Shown one piece after another: positions 32,827 through 42,007 of a stretch of 64,000 nt of DNA. Below the pieces are notes generated by a model that searched no databases, was not told where the DNA came from, and saw only the letters and a list, made by a program, of their open reading frames with translations. The number at the start of each line of letters is the position of its first letter. The stretch's first letter is position 1. The stretch spans positions 248,001-312,000 of the forward strand of contig JAFLBQ010000004.1 in NCBI GenBank assembly GCA_017303805.1. The letters are read 5' to 3'. The position numbers and the translations under genes are program-made. This DNA is from Cytophagales bacterium (GTDB lineage Bacteria > Bacteroidota > Bacteroidia > Cytophagales > Cyclobacteriaceae).

Positions 32827-33930
32827 ATGATGACTATTTTAGATCGTTATATCATAAAAAAAATCTTAGCTACATTTTTTTACGTAGTGCTGATACTGGT
32901 AGCCATTATTACCGTAATTGATGTAACCGAAAAAATAGACAAGTTTGTAATTAACAATTTAAGTACAGCCAGCATTCTGGGTTACTATGGCGATTTCATT
33001 CCGTGGATTGCCGGACTTATTTCGCCCATTACGGTTTTTATAACCATTGTGTATGTTACCTCGCGCATGGCTGCGCATACGGAGATTATCGCCATCCTGA
33101 GTAGCGGAGTAAGTTTCAGACGGTTGTTGGTACCTTATTTTATAGCTGCACTTATAATTGCAGGCTTAAGTTTCTATTTGAATGGCTGGGTTATACCCCA
33201 ATCCAACCGCGAGCGGATTGACTTCGAACTTCAATACTTCAAAAAAAATAACCTTACCAGCCGCTCGAACATTCACATGCAAATAGAGCCCAACGTATAT
33301 TTGTTCATTCAGAATTTCAACAGCCTTTCTAACATGGGCCACCAGTTTACACTGGAGCGCTTTGACAGCAACCGGCTGGTAGAAAAACTAACTGCCGAAA
33401 ATATTCAATGGGACACGGCCAAACTTAAATGGACCTTGCGCTATTGGAAACGCAAGCAGGTGGATAGTATTTTTCATATTCAAAAAACCGGGGCCGCTAT
33501 TGACTTGCTTACCAAAGGCGATGCGGTGGATACAACGCTCGCTATTTCGCCCCAGGATTTTGAAGCAACCGACCGGGGCTACGATGGCATGACTATCAAT
33601 GAACTTACTAACCAAATAGAAAAAATGCGCTTTCGCGGCAACACCGGGGTAGAAGTTTACGAAACGGAAAAACAAATTCGCTATGCCATTCCGTTTACCA
33701 TTTTTGTATTGGTATTTATGGGCGTGTTGGTGTCGGCCCGCAAAAGCCGCGGGGGCACCGGGTTTCAGATTGCATTGGGGTTCCTGCTTTCATTTATCTT
33801 CATTTTATTTTTTACAATGACACGCACGTTTGCCGAAGCGGGCTCGCTACCGCCCTTCTTTGCTGCGTGGCTACCCAATGGGGTATTTGTTGTTATCTCG
33901 TTGGTCATGTATAAATACGTTCCGCGTTGA
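32827..33930 (+). CDS. LptF/LptG family permease
   Basis: 367 residues. An N-terminal TM ('IIKKILATFFYVVLILVAIITVIDVTEKIDKF') and two more TMs lead to a large periplasmic beta-jellyroll (residues ~130-265), then three TMs ('YAIPFTIFVLVFMGVLVSARKSRGGTGFQIALGFLLSF'). This is the YjgP/YjgQ architecture. LptF and LptG with LptB2 extract lipopolysaccharide from the inner membrane and hand it to LptC. Which of the two this protein represents cannot be told. It is co-transcribed with tgt (3-bp gap) and with an EamA transporter whose start overlaps its stop. Confidence 0.9.
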   Translation: MMTILDRYIIKKILATFFYVVLILVAIITVIDVTEKIDKFVINNLSTASILGYYGDFIPWIAGLISPITVFITIVYVTSRMAAHTEIIAILSSGVSFRRLLVPYFIAALIIAGLSFYLNGWVIPQSNRERIDFELQYFKKNNLTSRSNIHMQIEPNVYLFIQNFNSLSNMGHQFTLERFDSNRLVEKLTAENIQWDTAKLKWTLRYWKRKQVDSIFHIQKTGAAIDLLTKGDAVDTTLAISPQDFEATDRGYDGMTINELTNQIEKMRFRGNTGVEVYETEKQIRYAIPFTIFVLVFMGVLVSARKSRGGTGFQIALGFLLSFIFILFFTMTRTFAEAGSLPPFFAAWLPNGVFVVISLVMYKYVPR

Positions 33931-34823
33931 GCACCACCCGCGATTACCTGCACCTGCACTTTTTGGTTTTCCTTTGGGGCTTTACCGCTGTATTGGGAAA
34001 ACTCATCAGCATACCTTCGGTAGAGATGGTATTTTACCGAACCTTGCTGGCGGCTGTAGGTATGGCGCTCGTAATGCTTGTGTGGAACAAATCGTTTTCG
34101 ATAACCACCCCCGTGCTGATAAAAGTAGCAGCCACCAGTGTGTTGGTAGCCCTTCATTGGATTTCATTTTTTGTAGCCGGTAAAATTTCTAATCCCTCCA
34201 CCAGCCTGGTTGGGTTTGCAACCTGCTCGTTTTGGGCCGCCCTTCTGGAGCCCCTGCTCAAAAGAAAAAAAATTGCCGCTATCGAAATCGGGTTGGGGCT
34301 TGTGGTGTTGATTGGATTAGGAATTATTCTCGCGTTTGATTTTCAACACCCGTTGGGCTTGCTGCTTGGTGTACTTTCGGGGTTTACTGCTGCATGGTTC
34401 AGCATCAGCAACTCTAAACTGGTGCACCGGGTAAATGCATTTACCATTACCTTTTACGAGATGCTGGGCGCCTGCCTGCTTATCTTGATTTTCATGCCGC
34501 TTTATATGCAACTTCCTATGGTTGGCAAGCTGCAATTAGTTCCTACCGCAAGCGATTGGATGTACATCGCAATCATGGCCTGGGCTTGTTCGGTTTACGC
34601 CTTTGCGGCTTCTATCAATCTCTCTAAAAAAATTTCTGTCTTTATGATTCAACTGGCGCTAAACCTGGAACCCCTTTACGGGATTGTGTTGGCGCTGCTC
34701 GTGTTTGGCCAGCAGGAAGTAATGAGTTGGCAGTTTTATGTGGGCACAGCCATTCTGTTAAGTGCGGTTATTCTCTACCCGATTCTTAAAAAGAAAAATC
34801 AGGCCAGCGTTCCGGCCCAGTAA
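33927..34823 (+). CDS. EamA-family transporter (DMT)
   Basis: 298 residues, ten TM helices in two EamA halves. The first half starts 'YLHLHFLVFLWGFTAVLGKLISIP' and the second 'LGLLLGVLSGFTAAWFSISNSKLVHR', the usual tandem-duplicated layout of drug/metabolite transporters. The start is a TTG (33927) overlapping the LptF/G stop as TTGA. Substrate unknown; family members export metabolites or amino acids. Its 3' end overlaps the convergent ispE gene by 25 bp. Confidence 0.85.
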   Translation: MSTTRDYLHLHFLVFLWGFTAVLGKLISIPSVEMVFYRTLLAAVGMALVMLVWNKSFSITTPVLIKVAATSVLVALHWISFFVAGKISNPSTSLVGFATCSFWAALLEPLLKRKKIAAIEIGLGLVVLIGLGIILAFDFQHPLGLLLGVLSGFTAAWFSISNSKLVHRVNAFTITFYEMLGACLLILIFMPLYMQLPMVGKLQLVPTASDWMYIAIMAWACSVYAFAASINLSKKISVFMIQLALNLEPLYGIVLALLVFGQQEVMSWQFYVGTAILLSAVILYPILKKKNQASVPAQ

Positions 34824-35608
34824 TCTACATCGGCAAACTGATGAAATAGATTAACCGGAGCATCGAAAATTCCAAACACCGAGGCCCCCGAGCCACTCAT
34901 GCTGGCGTAGGCTGCACCCTGCGCATAAAGTCGTGTTTTCAGGTCTGCTATTAACGGAAATTTTTTAAACACCGATGGCTCAAAGTTGTTAACCAATTTT
35001 TCGCGCCAGTTATCAATCGGTAGCTGCACTACTTCCGATAAGTTATTAACCGGTTTAACCGGAGTAATTCCTGCATACGCATCGGCTGTAGCCACGTGCA
35101 CGGGGGGCTTTACCAACACCAGGTACTTTCCTTTAAGACTAACAGGCGCTGCAGAAAGTATTTCGCCCCTACCCTCGGCCAACATGGGTTGGTCTTGAAG
35201 AAAAAATGCGCAATCGCTGCCCAACTGCAACGCATATTTTTGTTGCTGATGCGGTGCGAGGTTTAATTCGAATACGTGATTAAGGAGGCGCACCGTGTAG
35301 GCAGCATCGGCCGAGCCGCCCCCCACCCCGGCACCCATGGGAATAATTTTATGCAAATGAATTTTTACGGGAGCCAGGTTAAAGTCGGCTGCCAGCAACC
35401 GATAGGCCTTCATACATAGATTATCCTCGGGCAAACCCGTAATAGGTAAACCCGAGGTGGTAAACTCTGTTGTGTGGGATTTGATTACTTCCAGAATATC
35501 GGTACGGGGCACCGGGTAGAAACAGGTTTCGATGTTATGAAATCCATCGCTGCGCTTTGCCACCACATGCAAGCCGAGATTAATTTTGCAAGGCGGAAAT
35601 GCTACCAT
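34799..35608 (-). CDS. ispE: 4-diphosphocytidyl-2-C-methyl-D-erythritol kinase
   Basis: 269 residues, GHMP kinase fold. 'FPPCKINLGLHVVAKRSDGFHNIETCFYPV' is the typical IspE N-terminus and 'PMGAGVGGGSADAAY' the ATP-binding loop; 'LGSDCAFFL' and 'ASMSGSGASVFGIF' follow. The enzyme phosphorylates CDP-methylerythritol in the MEP (non-mevalonate) isoprenoid pathway. ATG 35608 is preferred to 35632 because the conserved core starts right after it. The gene lies 43 bp after fabI on the same strand; TAATTTTA at about 35642-35649 could be a weak own promoter. Confidence 0.94.
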   Translation of the reverse strand: MVAFPPCKINLGLHVVAKRSDGFHNIETCFYPVPRTDILEVIKSHTTEFTTSGLPITGLPEDNLCMKAYRLLAADFNLAPVKIHLHKIIPMGAGVGGGSADAAYTVRLLNHVFELNLAPHQQQKYALQLGSDCAFFLQDQPMLAEGRGEILSAAPVSLKGKYLVLVKPPVHVATADAYAGITPVKPVNNLSEVVQLPIDNWREKLVNNFEPSVFKKFPLIADLKTRLYAQGAAYASMSGSGASVFGIFDAPVNLFHQFADVDYWAGTLA

Positions 35609-35651
35609 CTCACTGTTGGTTAGGGCTACCACCCAAGCCTGCCCTGTAAAA

Positions 35652-36461
35652 TTATTTCGACAACCGTTCGATTAAACTGTTAGTTATGCCCGAGGACGAG
35701 AAACCGCCATCGTGCATCAGGTTTTGCATAGTAACCATGCGCGTATAATCCGAAAACATAACTGCAATGTAGTTGGCACAATCTTCGGCTGTGGCATTAC
35801 CCAGTGGCGACATCATTTCGGCAAAATCAAAAAACACATCGAAACCCGAAATACCGGTGCCGGCTATGGTTTTTGTAGGTGATTGCGAGATGGTATTAAC
35901 GCGCACTTTCTTTTTGGTGCCATAGCGTTGGCCATAGCTGCGGGCAATAGATTCCAACATGGCCTTTGCCTGAGCCATATCGGTATAATCCGGGTAGGCC
36001 CGTTGAGCAGCAATATAACTTAGCCCTACTACGCTTGCCCATTCATTCAAGGCATCCAGCTTTTCGGAAGTTTGTAATACTTTATGAAACGACAGGGCGG
36101 AGATATCCAATGTTTTCAGATACCATTCGTAATTCATATCGCCATACTCTTTGCCTTTGCGGATGTTAGGGCTCATGCCAATGGAGTGCAACACGAAGTC
36201 TAGTTTACCACCCAACGCTTCCATTGATTTGGTGAAAAGATTATTCAGGTCTGCTTCGGAAGTCGCATCGGCTGGAATAACCTGCGCGTTGCAAGCCTCG
36301 GCCAGTTTATTGATGGTGCCCAGGCGCATGGCAATGGGCGCATTGGTTAACGTAAATTCGCCTCCTTCTTCCTTTACCTTCAATGCGGTTTTCCAGGCGA
36401 TGGAGTTTTCGTCCAATGCGCCAAAGATGATTCCCTTTTTTCCTTTCAGCAGATGAGCCAT
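35652..36461 (-). CDS. fabI: Enoyl-[acyl-carrier-protein] reductase [NADH]
   Basis: 269 residues. Short-chain dehydrogenase fold of the FabI type: 'LLKGKKGIIFGALDENSIAWKTAL' is the atypical NAD-binding loop, 'FVLHSIGMSPN' the second strand, and 'YIAAQRAYPDYTDMAQAKAMLESIAR' holds the Tyr-x6-Lys catalytic pair. 'SQSPTKTIAGTGISGFDVFF' is the substrate loop. FabI does the last step of each fatty-acid elongation round and is the triclosan/isoniazid-class target. It is divergent from murI with a 68-bp shared promoter region, and ispE follows downstream. Confidence 0.95.
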   Translation of the reverse strand: MAHLLKGKKGIIFGALDENSIAWKTALKVKEEGGEFTLTNAPIAMRLGTINKLAEACNAQVIPADATSEADLNNLFTKSMEALGGKLDFVLHSIGMSPNIRKGKEYGDMNYEWYLKTLDISALSFHKVLQTSEKLDALNEWASVVGLSYIAAQRAYPDYTDMAQAKAMLESIARSYGQRYGTKKKVRVNTISQSPTKTIAGTGISGFDVFFDFAEMMSPLGNATAEDCANYIAVMFSDYTRMVTMQNLMHDGGFSSSGITNSLIERLSK

Positions 36462-36515
36462 GTGAAGTGCAATTTAAAGTTTGGGCAATATTACAAATTT
36501 CCTGTGCATTGCGCC

Positions 36516-36523
36516 TATTTTTG
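36516..36523 (+). promoter_or_regulatory. -7 promoter box of murI
   Basis: TATTTTTG fully matches TAnnTTTG and ends 6 bp before the GTG at 36530, so the murI mRNA would be leaderless. No clear -33 TTG at 19 bp was found. Confidence 0.55.
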
Positions 36524-36529
36524 CGCCCT

Positions 36530-37342
36530 GTGAAAAAGCATGCATCGGCCCCGGTAGGAATTTTTGACAGCGGCATTGGCGGCCTTACTGTGGCACACGC
36601 CATACAACAACAACTTCCCCACGAAAACCTTATCTACTTTGGTGATACAGCCCATCTTCCGTATGGCGATAAATCGGAAGCAGCCATACAAGCATATTCG
36701 ATAAAAATTGCTGATGTGTTGCTAAAGCATGGCTGCAAAGTAATTGTAATTGCCTGCAACTCGGCCAGTTCGGCTGCTTACGAGTTGTTAAAAGAATATG
36801 TGCGCCACGAAGCACACATTATTAACGTAATTGACCCAATGGTGGAATTTATTGCAACGCACTTTGCAGGAAAAACAATTGGGTTGATTGGCACCAAGCG
36901 CACGGTACAATCGGGCGTGTACCCGCGCAGACTTGAATTATGCCATGCCCAGGTTACGTTAAAACCGTTGGCCACACCGTTGTTGGCCCCAATGATCGAG
37001 GAGGGTTTTTTTAATAATCAGATCAGCCATGAAATCATTCAGCAATATCTTTCTGATGAAACCCTGGCCGGCATTGAGGCGCTCGTTTTAGCCTGCACGC
37101 ACTACCCACTTATTCAGCAGGAAATTAACCACTACTACCAGGGGGCAGTGCCCTTGCTCGACTCGGCTGCAACGGTAGCGCGGGCCTTGCAGCAATATTT
37201 ACAGCAACACCAACTGCTTGCACCAGCCGCCACACCTCGCCATCAGTTTTTTGTTTCAGACTATACCGATTCATTTGAGGCCGCCACGCAATTGTTTTTT
37301 AAGAAGCAGATCCGGTTAAACCATTACCCATTGTGGAATTAA
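36530..37342 (+). CDS. murI: Glutamate racemase
   Basis: 270 residues. 'PVGIFDSGIGGLTVAHAI' holds the conserved Asp-Ser; the catalytic Cys pair appears in 'VIACNSASSAAY' and 'VLACTHYPLI', with 'YFGDTAHLPYGDKS' between. MurI makes D-glutamate for peptidoglycan. GTG 36530 is preferred over the in-frame ATG at 36467, because a perfect -7 box lies between them and the residues before the GTG do not fit the family. nuoH follows 55 bp downstream but has its own -7 box. Confidence 0.94.
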   Translation: MKKHASAPVGIFDSGIGGLTVAHAIQQQLPHENLIYFGDTAHLPYGDKSEAAIQAYSIKIADVLLKHGCKVIVIACNSASSAAYELLKEYVRHEAHIINVIDPMVEFIATHFAGKTIGLIGTKRTVQSGVYPRRLELCHAQVTLKPLATPLLAPMIEEGFFNNQISHEIIQQYLSDETLAGIEALVLACTHYPLIQQEINHYYQGAVPLLDSAATVARALQQYLQQHQLLAPAATPRHQFFVSDYTDSFEAATQLFFKKQIRLNHYPLWN

Positions 37343-37364
37343 ATTCAGCCGTCAGAATTTTGCC

Positions 37365-37372
37365 TACATTTG
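37365..37372 (+). promoter_or_regulatory. -7 promoter box of the nuoH-N operon
   Basis: TACATTTG matches TAnnTTTG in full and lies 25 bp before the GTG of nuoH. The -33 region is not clear. Confidence 0.45.
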
Positions 37373-37397
37373 AATTGTAACCGTTTACGCTGCTTAG

Positions 37398-38477
37398 GTG
37401 CCCTCCACGCTGCTGTTCATATTACCTTTTCTGTTGCTGTACACAGTTATTGTGGTTTATGCCGAGCGTAAACTTGCGGCCTTTATTCAAGATCGCCTTG
37501 GCCCTATGGAAGTGGGTTATTATGGGATACTGCAAACTGTAGCCGACCTTATCAAGTTGTTGCAAAAAGAAGACCTGGTGCCGGCCGGTGCCAATCGGTT
37601 GCTGTTTAAAGTGGCACCATTGCTCATCTTTGTTCCGATCTTTTTAGGTTTTAGCGTGTTGCCTTTATCGGCCACGTGGAGCAGTAGTTTATCCACGGCA
37701 GCATTTTTTCTGCTGGCCATCATTTCGTTGGATGTAATTGGCATCGTAACAGCGGGCTGGGCCTCCAACAACAAGTACAGCATGCTGGGAACCATGCGGG
37801 CCGTAGCGCAGATTATTTCGTACGAAGTGCCCATGGGTATTGCAGTGTTGTGTGTAGTAGTTGTAGCACAATCGCTCGATCTACAGGAAATCTCAACGCA
37901 GCAAGGAATTTTTAATACTTCAGTATCACCCATGCTGGGAATAAAGGCGCTGCCTTCGGTTACCCCAAACGGAGGCTTTCTTGCCTGGAATGTTTTTCGC
38001 ATGCCGGTACTTTTTATTGCCTGGGTAATATTTTTTATCGCTTCGCTTGCCGAAAGCAACCGGGCACCATTCGACTTGCCCGAGGCCGAGTCTGAGTTGG
38101 TAGCCGGCTACCAAACGGAGTACTCGGGGTTTAGATGGGCCGTTATGATGCTGGCCGAATACGCCATGATGTTGCTGGTAAGTTTTGCCGGGGTAATTTT
38201 GTTTTGGGGAAGTTGGAATACTCCGATGCCCAACCTAGGTTCATGGAACCTGGCTGCCTGGACAACCGGGCAACCGGGCACTATCTGGGTGCATGTTTGG
38301 GGTCTCTTTTGGCTGATATCCAAAACATTACTCATGGTGGCCCTTCAGATTTGGGTGCGTTGGACCTACCCCCGGGTACGAATTGATCAACTTACTACCC
38401 TGAGTTGGAAGTTTCTTACGCCAATTGGATTTATATTGCTGCTGATTTGTGCCGCCTGGAAATTAGTTTTGATTTAG
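37398..38477 (+). CDS. nuoH: NADH-quinone oxidoreductase subunit H
   Basis: 359 residues with eight TM helices. 'AERKLAAFIQDRLGPMEVGYYGILQTVADLIKLLQKED' is the first conserved loop and 'ESNRAPFDLPEAESELVAGYQTEYSGF' the second; both line the quinone-binding cavity at the junction of the two arms of complex I. The start is GTG 37398. NuoH couples quinone reduction to the proton channels. It opens a run of complex-I membrane-arm genes (H-I-J-K-L-M-N); nuoA-G are not in this window, and a histidine kinase gene is inserted after it. Confidence 0.95.
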   Translation: MPSTLLFILPFLLLYTVIVVYAERKLAAFIQDRLGPMEVGYYGILQTVADLIKLLQKEDLVPAGANRLLFKVAPLLIFVPIFLGFSVLPLSATWSSSLSTAAFFLLAIISLDVIGIVTAGWASNNKYSMLGTMRAVAQIISYEVPMGIAVLCVVVVAQSLDLQEISTQQGIFNTSVSPMLGIKALPSVTPNGGFLAWNVFRMPVLFIAWVIFFIASLAESNRAPFDLPEAESELVAGYQTEYSGFRWAVMMLAEYAMMLLVSFAGVILFWGSWNTPMPNLGSWNLAAWTTGQPGTIWVHVWGLFWLISKTLLMVALQIWVRWTYPRVRIDQLTTLSWKFLTPIGFILLLICAAWKLVLI

Positions 38478-38482
38478 AAGAC

Positions 38483-40501
38483 ATGGCAACACTACGCGTT
38501 TACGCAATACTGGCAAGTTTATTCCTTCCCATTTTTAGCACACACGGGCAAAACATCGATAGCCTGGAAAGTGTGCTCCGCAACACAACCAACGATTCCG
38601 TTCGACTGGTTACCTTAATAGAATTATCGAAAGCCAATCAATACAAAGACTTTAGCAGGGCAGCTCAATTTAGTAAAACCGCCCTCACGCTGGCCGAACG
38701 ACAAAACTGGATCTGGGGAAAAACAAAAACCTACCGGCAGGAAGTTTACCTAGCCGCCATCAGTGGCGACTACGCCAGCGCTATAAAATTCGCTAACCAA
38801 AATCTGCAATTGGTTGTAAGCCAGAAAGACAGCGTAGCTATTTCGGAATCGCTCAACTTTGTGGGGTACGGCTATAATGAACTTGGTAAGTACGATGAAG
38901 CTTACTATTACTTTGCCCAATCGTACCGGGTTGCGCGCGGCATTCGCGATTCGTTGAAGATGGCCATCTCCATGTTTAATATCGGCACGGTGCTTACCGA
39001 GTTAGGCCAGTACGATCTGGCACTCGATCATTTTCGGGTTGCTACCCGAACCAGCGAAGCCGTAGGCGATTGGGACGGCCTGCCCTACAACCAGGATGCC
39101 GTGGGCGATGTGTTTCTGCGAAAGAAAGACTATAAAAAAGCCGAAGAGAATTTTCAGAAGGCATTAAAGAACACCCGCGCGCGCAACCTTACTATTCTGG
39201 AACCACGTGTTCTTAGCCACCTGGCGCGGCTCTATTTTGAAACAAATGATTTCTCAAAAGCACTGCTGGCCTACGATTCTGCCATTAAAATTTTCATTCA
39301 CTCCAGCAACGAGTTTGGCGAAGCGGAAGCCAACTTAGGCAAAAGCGAAGTGTTGATTGAACAAGGGAAATTTGATGACGCGTTAAAATTAATCGAAGCC
39401 ACGCTAAAAATGGCATTGCAATTCAATGCCGACAAAATGAGCATTAGTTGCTACAAATTGCTTTCTACGCTGGCCGAGCGCAAAGGCGATTTCAAAGCTG
39501 CACTGCAATACCACAAAAGTTATAAGCAAATGGAAGATTCGCTCTTCAGCCAAGACATGGTAGAGAAAATTTTTCAGGATCAACTGCGCTTTAAAACCGA
39601 AACCAAAGATTATGAGATTGAACAGTTAAGCAAGGCCCGCACCGAACAAGATCAAGAAATCAGGCGCGAAGAGTTTGTGCGTAATATTCTGGTAGTGGTG
39701 GTGGCCTTAAGTATTATTCTGCTGTTTACGGTGTACCGAAGCGGAAAACGCAGGGTGCAGATAAACCAGCTACTAATTAACCACCAGGAAGAAATAAAGA
39801 AACGCAATGACGAACTCGAACAACTGAATCAGGTAAAAGATAAATTCTTTTCCATTATTTCGCACGACTTGCGCTCGCCTATGAATGCACTATCGGGTAT
39901 TTTAAACCTGATGGAATCGGAAAACGTAAGCCGTGAAGAGTTTGTAAGCCTTTCGAAAGAACTTCGCACGCAGTTTAACCACACGCGCACGCTTATCAAC
40001 AACTTGTTGGATTGGGCCTTGTTGCAAATGGATAAGCTAAAGATTCAACCCGAAAAAATTGACCTGGCCAAGTTAGTTACCGAAAACATAACGCTGCTGT
40101 CCACCTTTCAATTGAAAGAGATTTCATTGGTTAACCGCATCTCCGAAAATCTTTGGGGCTGGGGCGATTTGAATATGATTAACCTGGTCTTGCGCAATCT
40201 CATTCTGAACGGGATAAAGTTTTCGAAAGGCGGAGGGAATATTGAAATAAGCGCTACCGAAAAAGACGGTTGGATAACCATTGCGGTTAAAGACAATGGC
40301 GTAGGTATTCGGCCCGAAGTGCAGCAAATCTTGTTTGAGAAAACCATGGGCTATAGCACCCGGGGCACCGCTAACGAAAAAGGCACCGGCCTCGGGCTTA
40401 TTCTTTGTAAAGAGTTTGTAGAGAAAAATGGCGGCAAAATCTGGCTGGAGAGCGAGGTAGGCAAAGGCAGTACTTTTTATTTCACCTTGCGCAAAGCATA
40501 G
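38483..40501 (+). CDS. TPR sensor histidine kinase within the nuo operon
   Basis: 672 residues. ATG 38483 opens a signal peptide ('MATLRVYAILASLFLPIFSTHGQ'); the frame begins earlier inside nuoH, but that part is not a natural start. Residues ~35-370 are about seven TPR units, predicted periplasmic. A TM ('NILVVVVALSIILLFTVYRS', ~401-420) follows, then a coiled coil, HisKA with H461 in 'FSIISHDLRSPMNAL', and HATPase with 'NLILNGIKFSKGGG', 'VKDNGVGI' and 'GTGLGLILCKEFVEKNGGKIW'. There is no receiver domain and no response regulator nearby. It starts 5 bp after nuoH and so shares its transcript; nuoI has its own -7 box after it. Function likely sensing, input unknown. Confidence 0.9.
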   Translation: MATLRVYAILASLFLPIFSTHGQNIDSLESVLRNTTNDSVRLVTLIELSKANQYKDFSRAAQFSKTALTLAERQNWIWGKTKTYRQEVYLAAISGDYASAIKFANQNLQLVVSQKDSVAISESLNFVGYGYNELGKYDEAYYYFAQSYRVARGIRDSLKMAISMFNIGTVLTELGQYDLALDHFRVATRTSEAVGDWDGLPYNQDAVGDVFLRKKDYKKAEENFQKALKNTRARNLTILEPRVLSHLARLYFETNDFSKALLAYDSAIKIFIHSSNEFGEAEANLGKSEVLIEQGKFDDALKLIEATLKMALQFNADKMSISCYKLLSTLAERKGDFKAALQYHKSYKQMEDSLFSQDMVEKIFQDQLRFKTETKDYEIEQLSKARTEQDQEIRREEFVRNILVVVVALSIILLFTVYRSGKRRVQINQLLINHQEEIKKRNDELEQLNQVKDKFFSIISHDLRSPMNALSGILNLMESENVSREEFVSLSKELRTQFNHTRTLINNLLDWALLQMDKLKIQPEKIDLAKLVTENITLLSTFQLKEISLVNRISENLWGWGDLNMINLVLRNLILNGIKFSKGGGNIEISATEKDGWITIAVKDNGVGIRPEVQQILFEKTMGYSTRGTANEKGTGLGLILCKEFVEKNGGKIWLESEVGKGSTFYFTLRKA

Positions 40502-40522
40502 CCGAAATAATCTTTTTACTTC

Positions 40523-40530
40523 TATTTTTG
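40523..40530 (+). promoter_or_regulatory. -7 promoter box of nuoI
   Basis: TATTTTTG fully matches TAnnTTTG and lies 41 bp before the nuoI ATG, in the 70-bp gap after the histidine kinase gene. It would restart transcription for nuoI-N. No clear -33 box. Confidence 0.45.
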
Positions 40531-40571
40531 TTTTTGCATAGTGTAGTTCATTAACTCACTTGCCCAAGCCC

Positions 40572-41207
40572 ATGCCCAAACAACCAACGTATTGGAGTAA
40601 CCTGAATGCGGCCGTAAAAACACTGGCGCACGGACTTGGTTTAACTTTCCAACATTTGCTAAAGGCCCGCAAGCGCAGCCGCTCGTTTGCTATTATGCAG
40701 CCCGGATATTTCGAGGCGCAGCAAGGAATTGCCACCGTACAATACCCGCACGAGCAGATACCCGTGCCCGACAATGGCCGCTACAAATTGCACAACGAAA
40801 TTGACGATTGCATTGTGTGCGATAAGTGCGCAAAAATTTGCCCGGTTAATTGCATCACCATCGAACCCATCCGTTCGCCAGAAGAATTTGGAAAAACATC
40901 AGACGGAACTTCGAAGCGGATTTATGCAGCTGTATTTGATATTGATATGGCCAAATGTTGCTTCTGTGGTTTGTGTACTACCGTGTGCCCCACCGAGTGC
41001 CTTACCATGACCAAAGAATTTGACTTTTCTACATTTGATATTACCACCCACAACTTTGGCTTTGGAAACATGACTGTGGCAGAAATTGAGCACCGTAAAA
41101 ATGAGTGGAGCAACCATCAGCAAACCAAAACACAAACTGAACCCGTTGCACCCAAAGCACCCATTCTGAAACCAAAAATAACACCCCCTACCCCTCAAAC
41201 CGATTAA
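40572..41207 (+). CDS. nuoI: NADH-quinone oxidoreductase subunit I
   Basis: 211 residues. Two 4Fe-4S ferredoxin motifs, 'CIVCDKCAKICPVNC' and 'CCFCGLCTTVCPTEC', bind clusters N6a and N6b that carry electrons toward the quinone. The start is the ATG at 40572; a TTG at 40560 is in frame. The C-terminal ~50 residues are a Pro/Thr/Gln-rich tail not found in most NuoI. It abuts nuoJ directly (the next base is the nuoJ ATG). Confidence 0.95.
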   Translation: MPKQPTYWSNLNAAVKTLAHGLGLTFQHLLKARKRSRSFAIMQPGYFEAQQGIATVQYPHEQIPVPDNGRYKLHNEIDDCIVCDKCAKICPVNCITIEPIRSPEEFGKTSDGTSKRIYAAVFDIDMAKCCFCGLCTTVCPTECLTMTKEFDFSTFDITTHNFGFGNMTVAEIEHRKNEWSNHQQTKTQTEPVAPKAPILKPKITPPTPQTD

Positions 41208-41702
41208 ATGGAAGAACTTCTACTGTACTTACTGATCGGGGTGGTTGCACTAAGTGCCCTTACATTAGTATTTGTGCGGCAGGTGTTCTATGCTGCCTTG
41301 GCCTTGCTGGCATGCCTGATTGCCCTGGCTGGTATTTACGGCATTATGCAGGCCGGATTTCTGGCGGTGGTTCAACTAATGATTTATGCAGGCGGTGTAT
41401 TGGTGTTGATTGTAGTTGCCATTGTGGTTACCAATCGCGAGGCCGGGCAACCCTTACGCGTACAATCGCACCATCGCCTTATCGGTTTTTGTGTAGCTGC
41501 GTTATTGGCGTACCTGCTGGCAACCGCTTATCATCAAACCGAAATGGCGCACAGCGGGGTTACTTCAAAAGAACTAAAACCTTTGGGCGAAGCCCTTTTC
41601 ACCACTTATGCAGCCCCTTTCGAAATAGGCGGTGTACTCCTGCTCGTAAGCCTGATTGGGGCAGCACTTACCGCATCGGCATTTAAAAAATCAGCACCAT
41701 GA
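41208..41702 (+). CDS. nuoJ: NADH-quinone oxidoreductase subunit J
   Basis: 164 residues, five TM helices. 'FYAALALLACLIALAGIYGIMQAGFLAVVQLMIYAGGVLVLIVVAIVV' is the conserved core with the pi-bulge helix TM3 that links to proton pumping. Stop overlaps the nuoK start as ATGA. Part of the membrane arm of complex I. Confidence 0.93.
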   Translation: MEELLLYLLIGVVALSALTLVFVRQVFYAALALLACLIALAGIYGIMQAGFLAVVQLMIYAGGVLVLIVVAIVVTNREAGQPLRVQSHHRLIGFCVAALLAYLLATAYHQTEMAHSGVTSKELKPLGEALFTTYAAPFEIGGVLLLVSLIGAALTASAFKKSAP

Positions 41703-42007
41703 CAATTAACGACCTGTTGTTTTATCTGAGTGCGTTTCTCTTTTGTTGCGGGCTGCTGATTGTATTCACCAAAAAAAATGCAATTATGGTTTTGATGGGC
41801 ATTGAGTTAATGCTCAATGCGGCCAATCTTAACCTGGTGGTGTTCAACCACCAGCAATCCGGACTGGACGGCCAACTCACAGCGCTGTTTGTAATTCTGG
41901 TAGCCGTGTGCGAGGCTGCGGTTGGCATTGCCATCGTGTTGCGGGTATATCAATACTATCAAACTGCCGTACCCGACCAGGTTAGCGAATTGAAAGAACA
42001 TGACTGA
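41699..42007 (+). CDS. nuoK: NADH-quinone oxidoreductase subunit K
   Basis: 102 residues, three TM helices, exactly the family length. 'GIELMLNAANLNLVVFN' holds the conserved Glu in TM2 and 'VAVCEAAVGIAIVLRVYQYY' the Glu in TM3, both in the proton path. It overlaps nuoJ by 4 bp and nuoL by 8 bp (ATGACTGA), so the genes are tightly coupled. Confidence 0.95.
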   Translation: MTINDLLFYLSAFLFCCGLLIVFTKKNAIMVLMGIELMLNAANLNLVVFNHQQSGLDGQLTALFVILVAVCEAAVGIAIVLRVYQYYQTAVPDQVSELKEHD

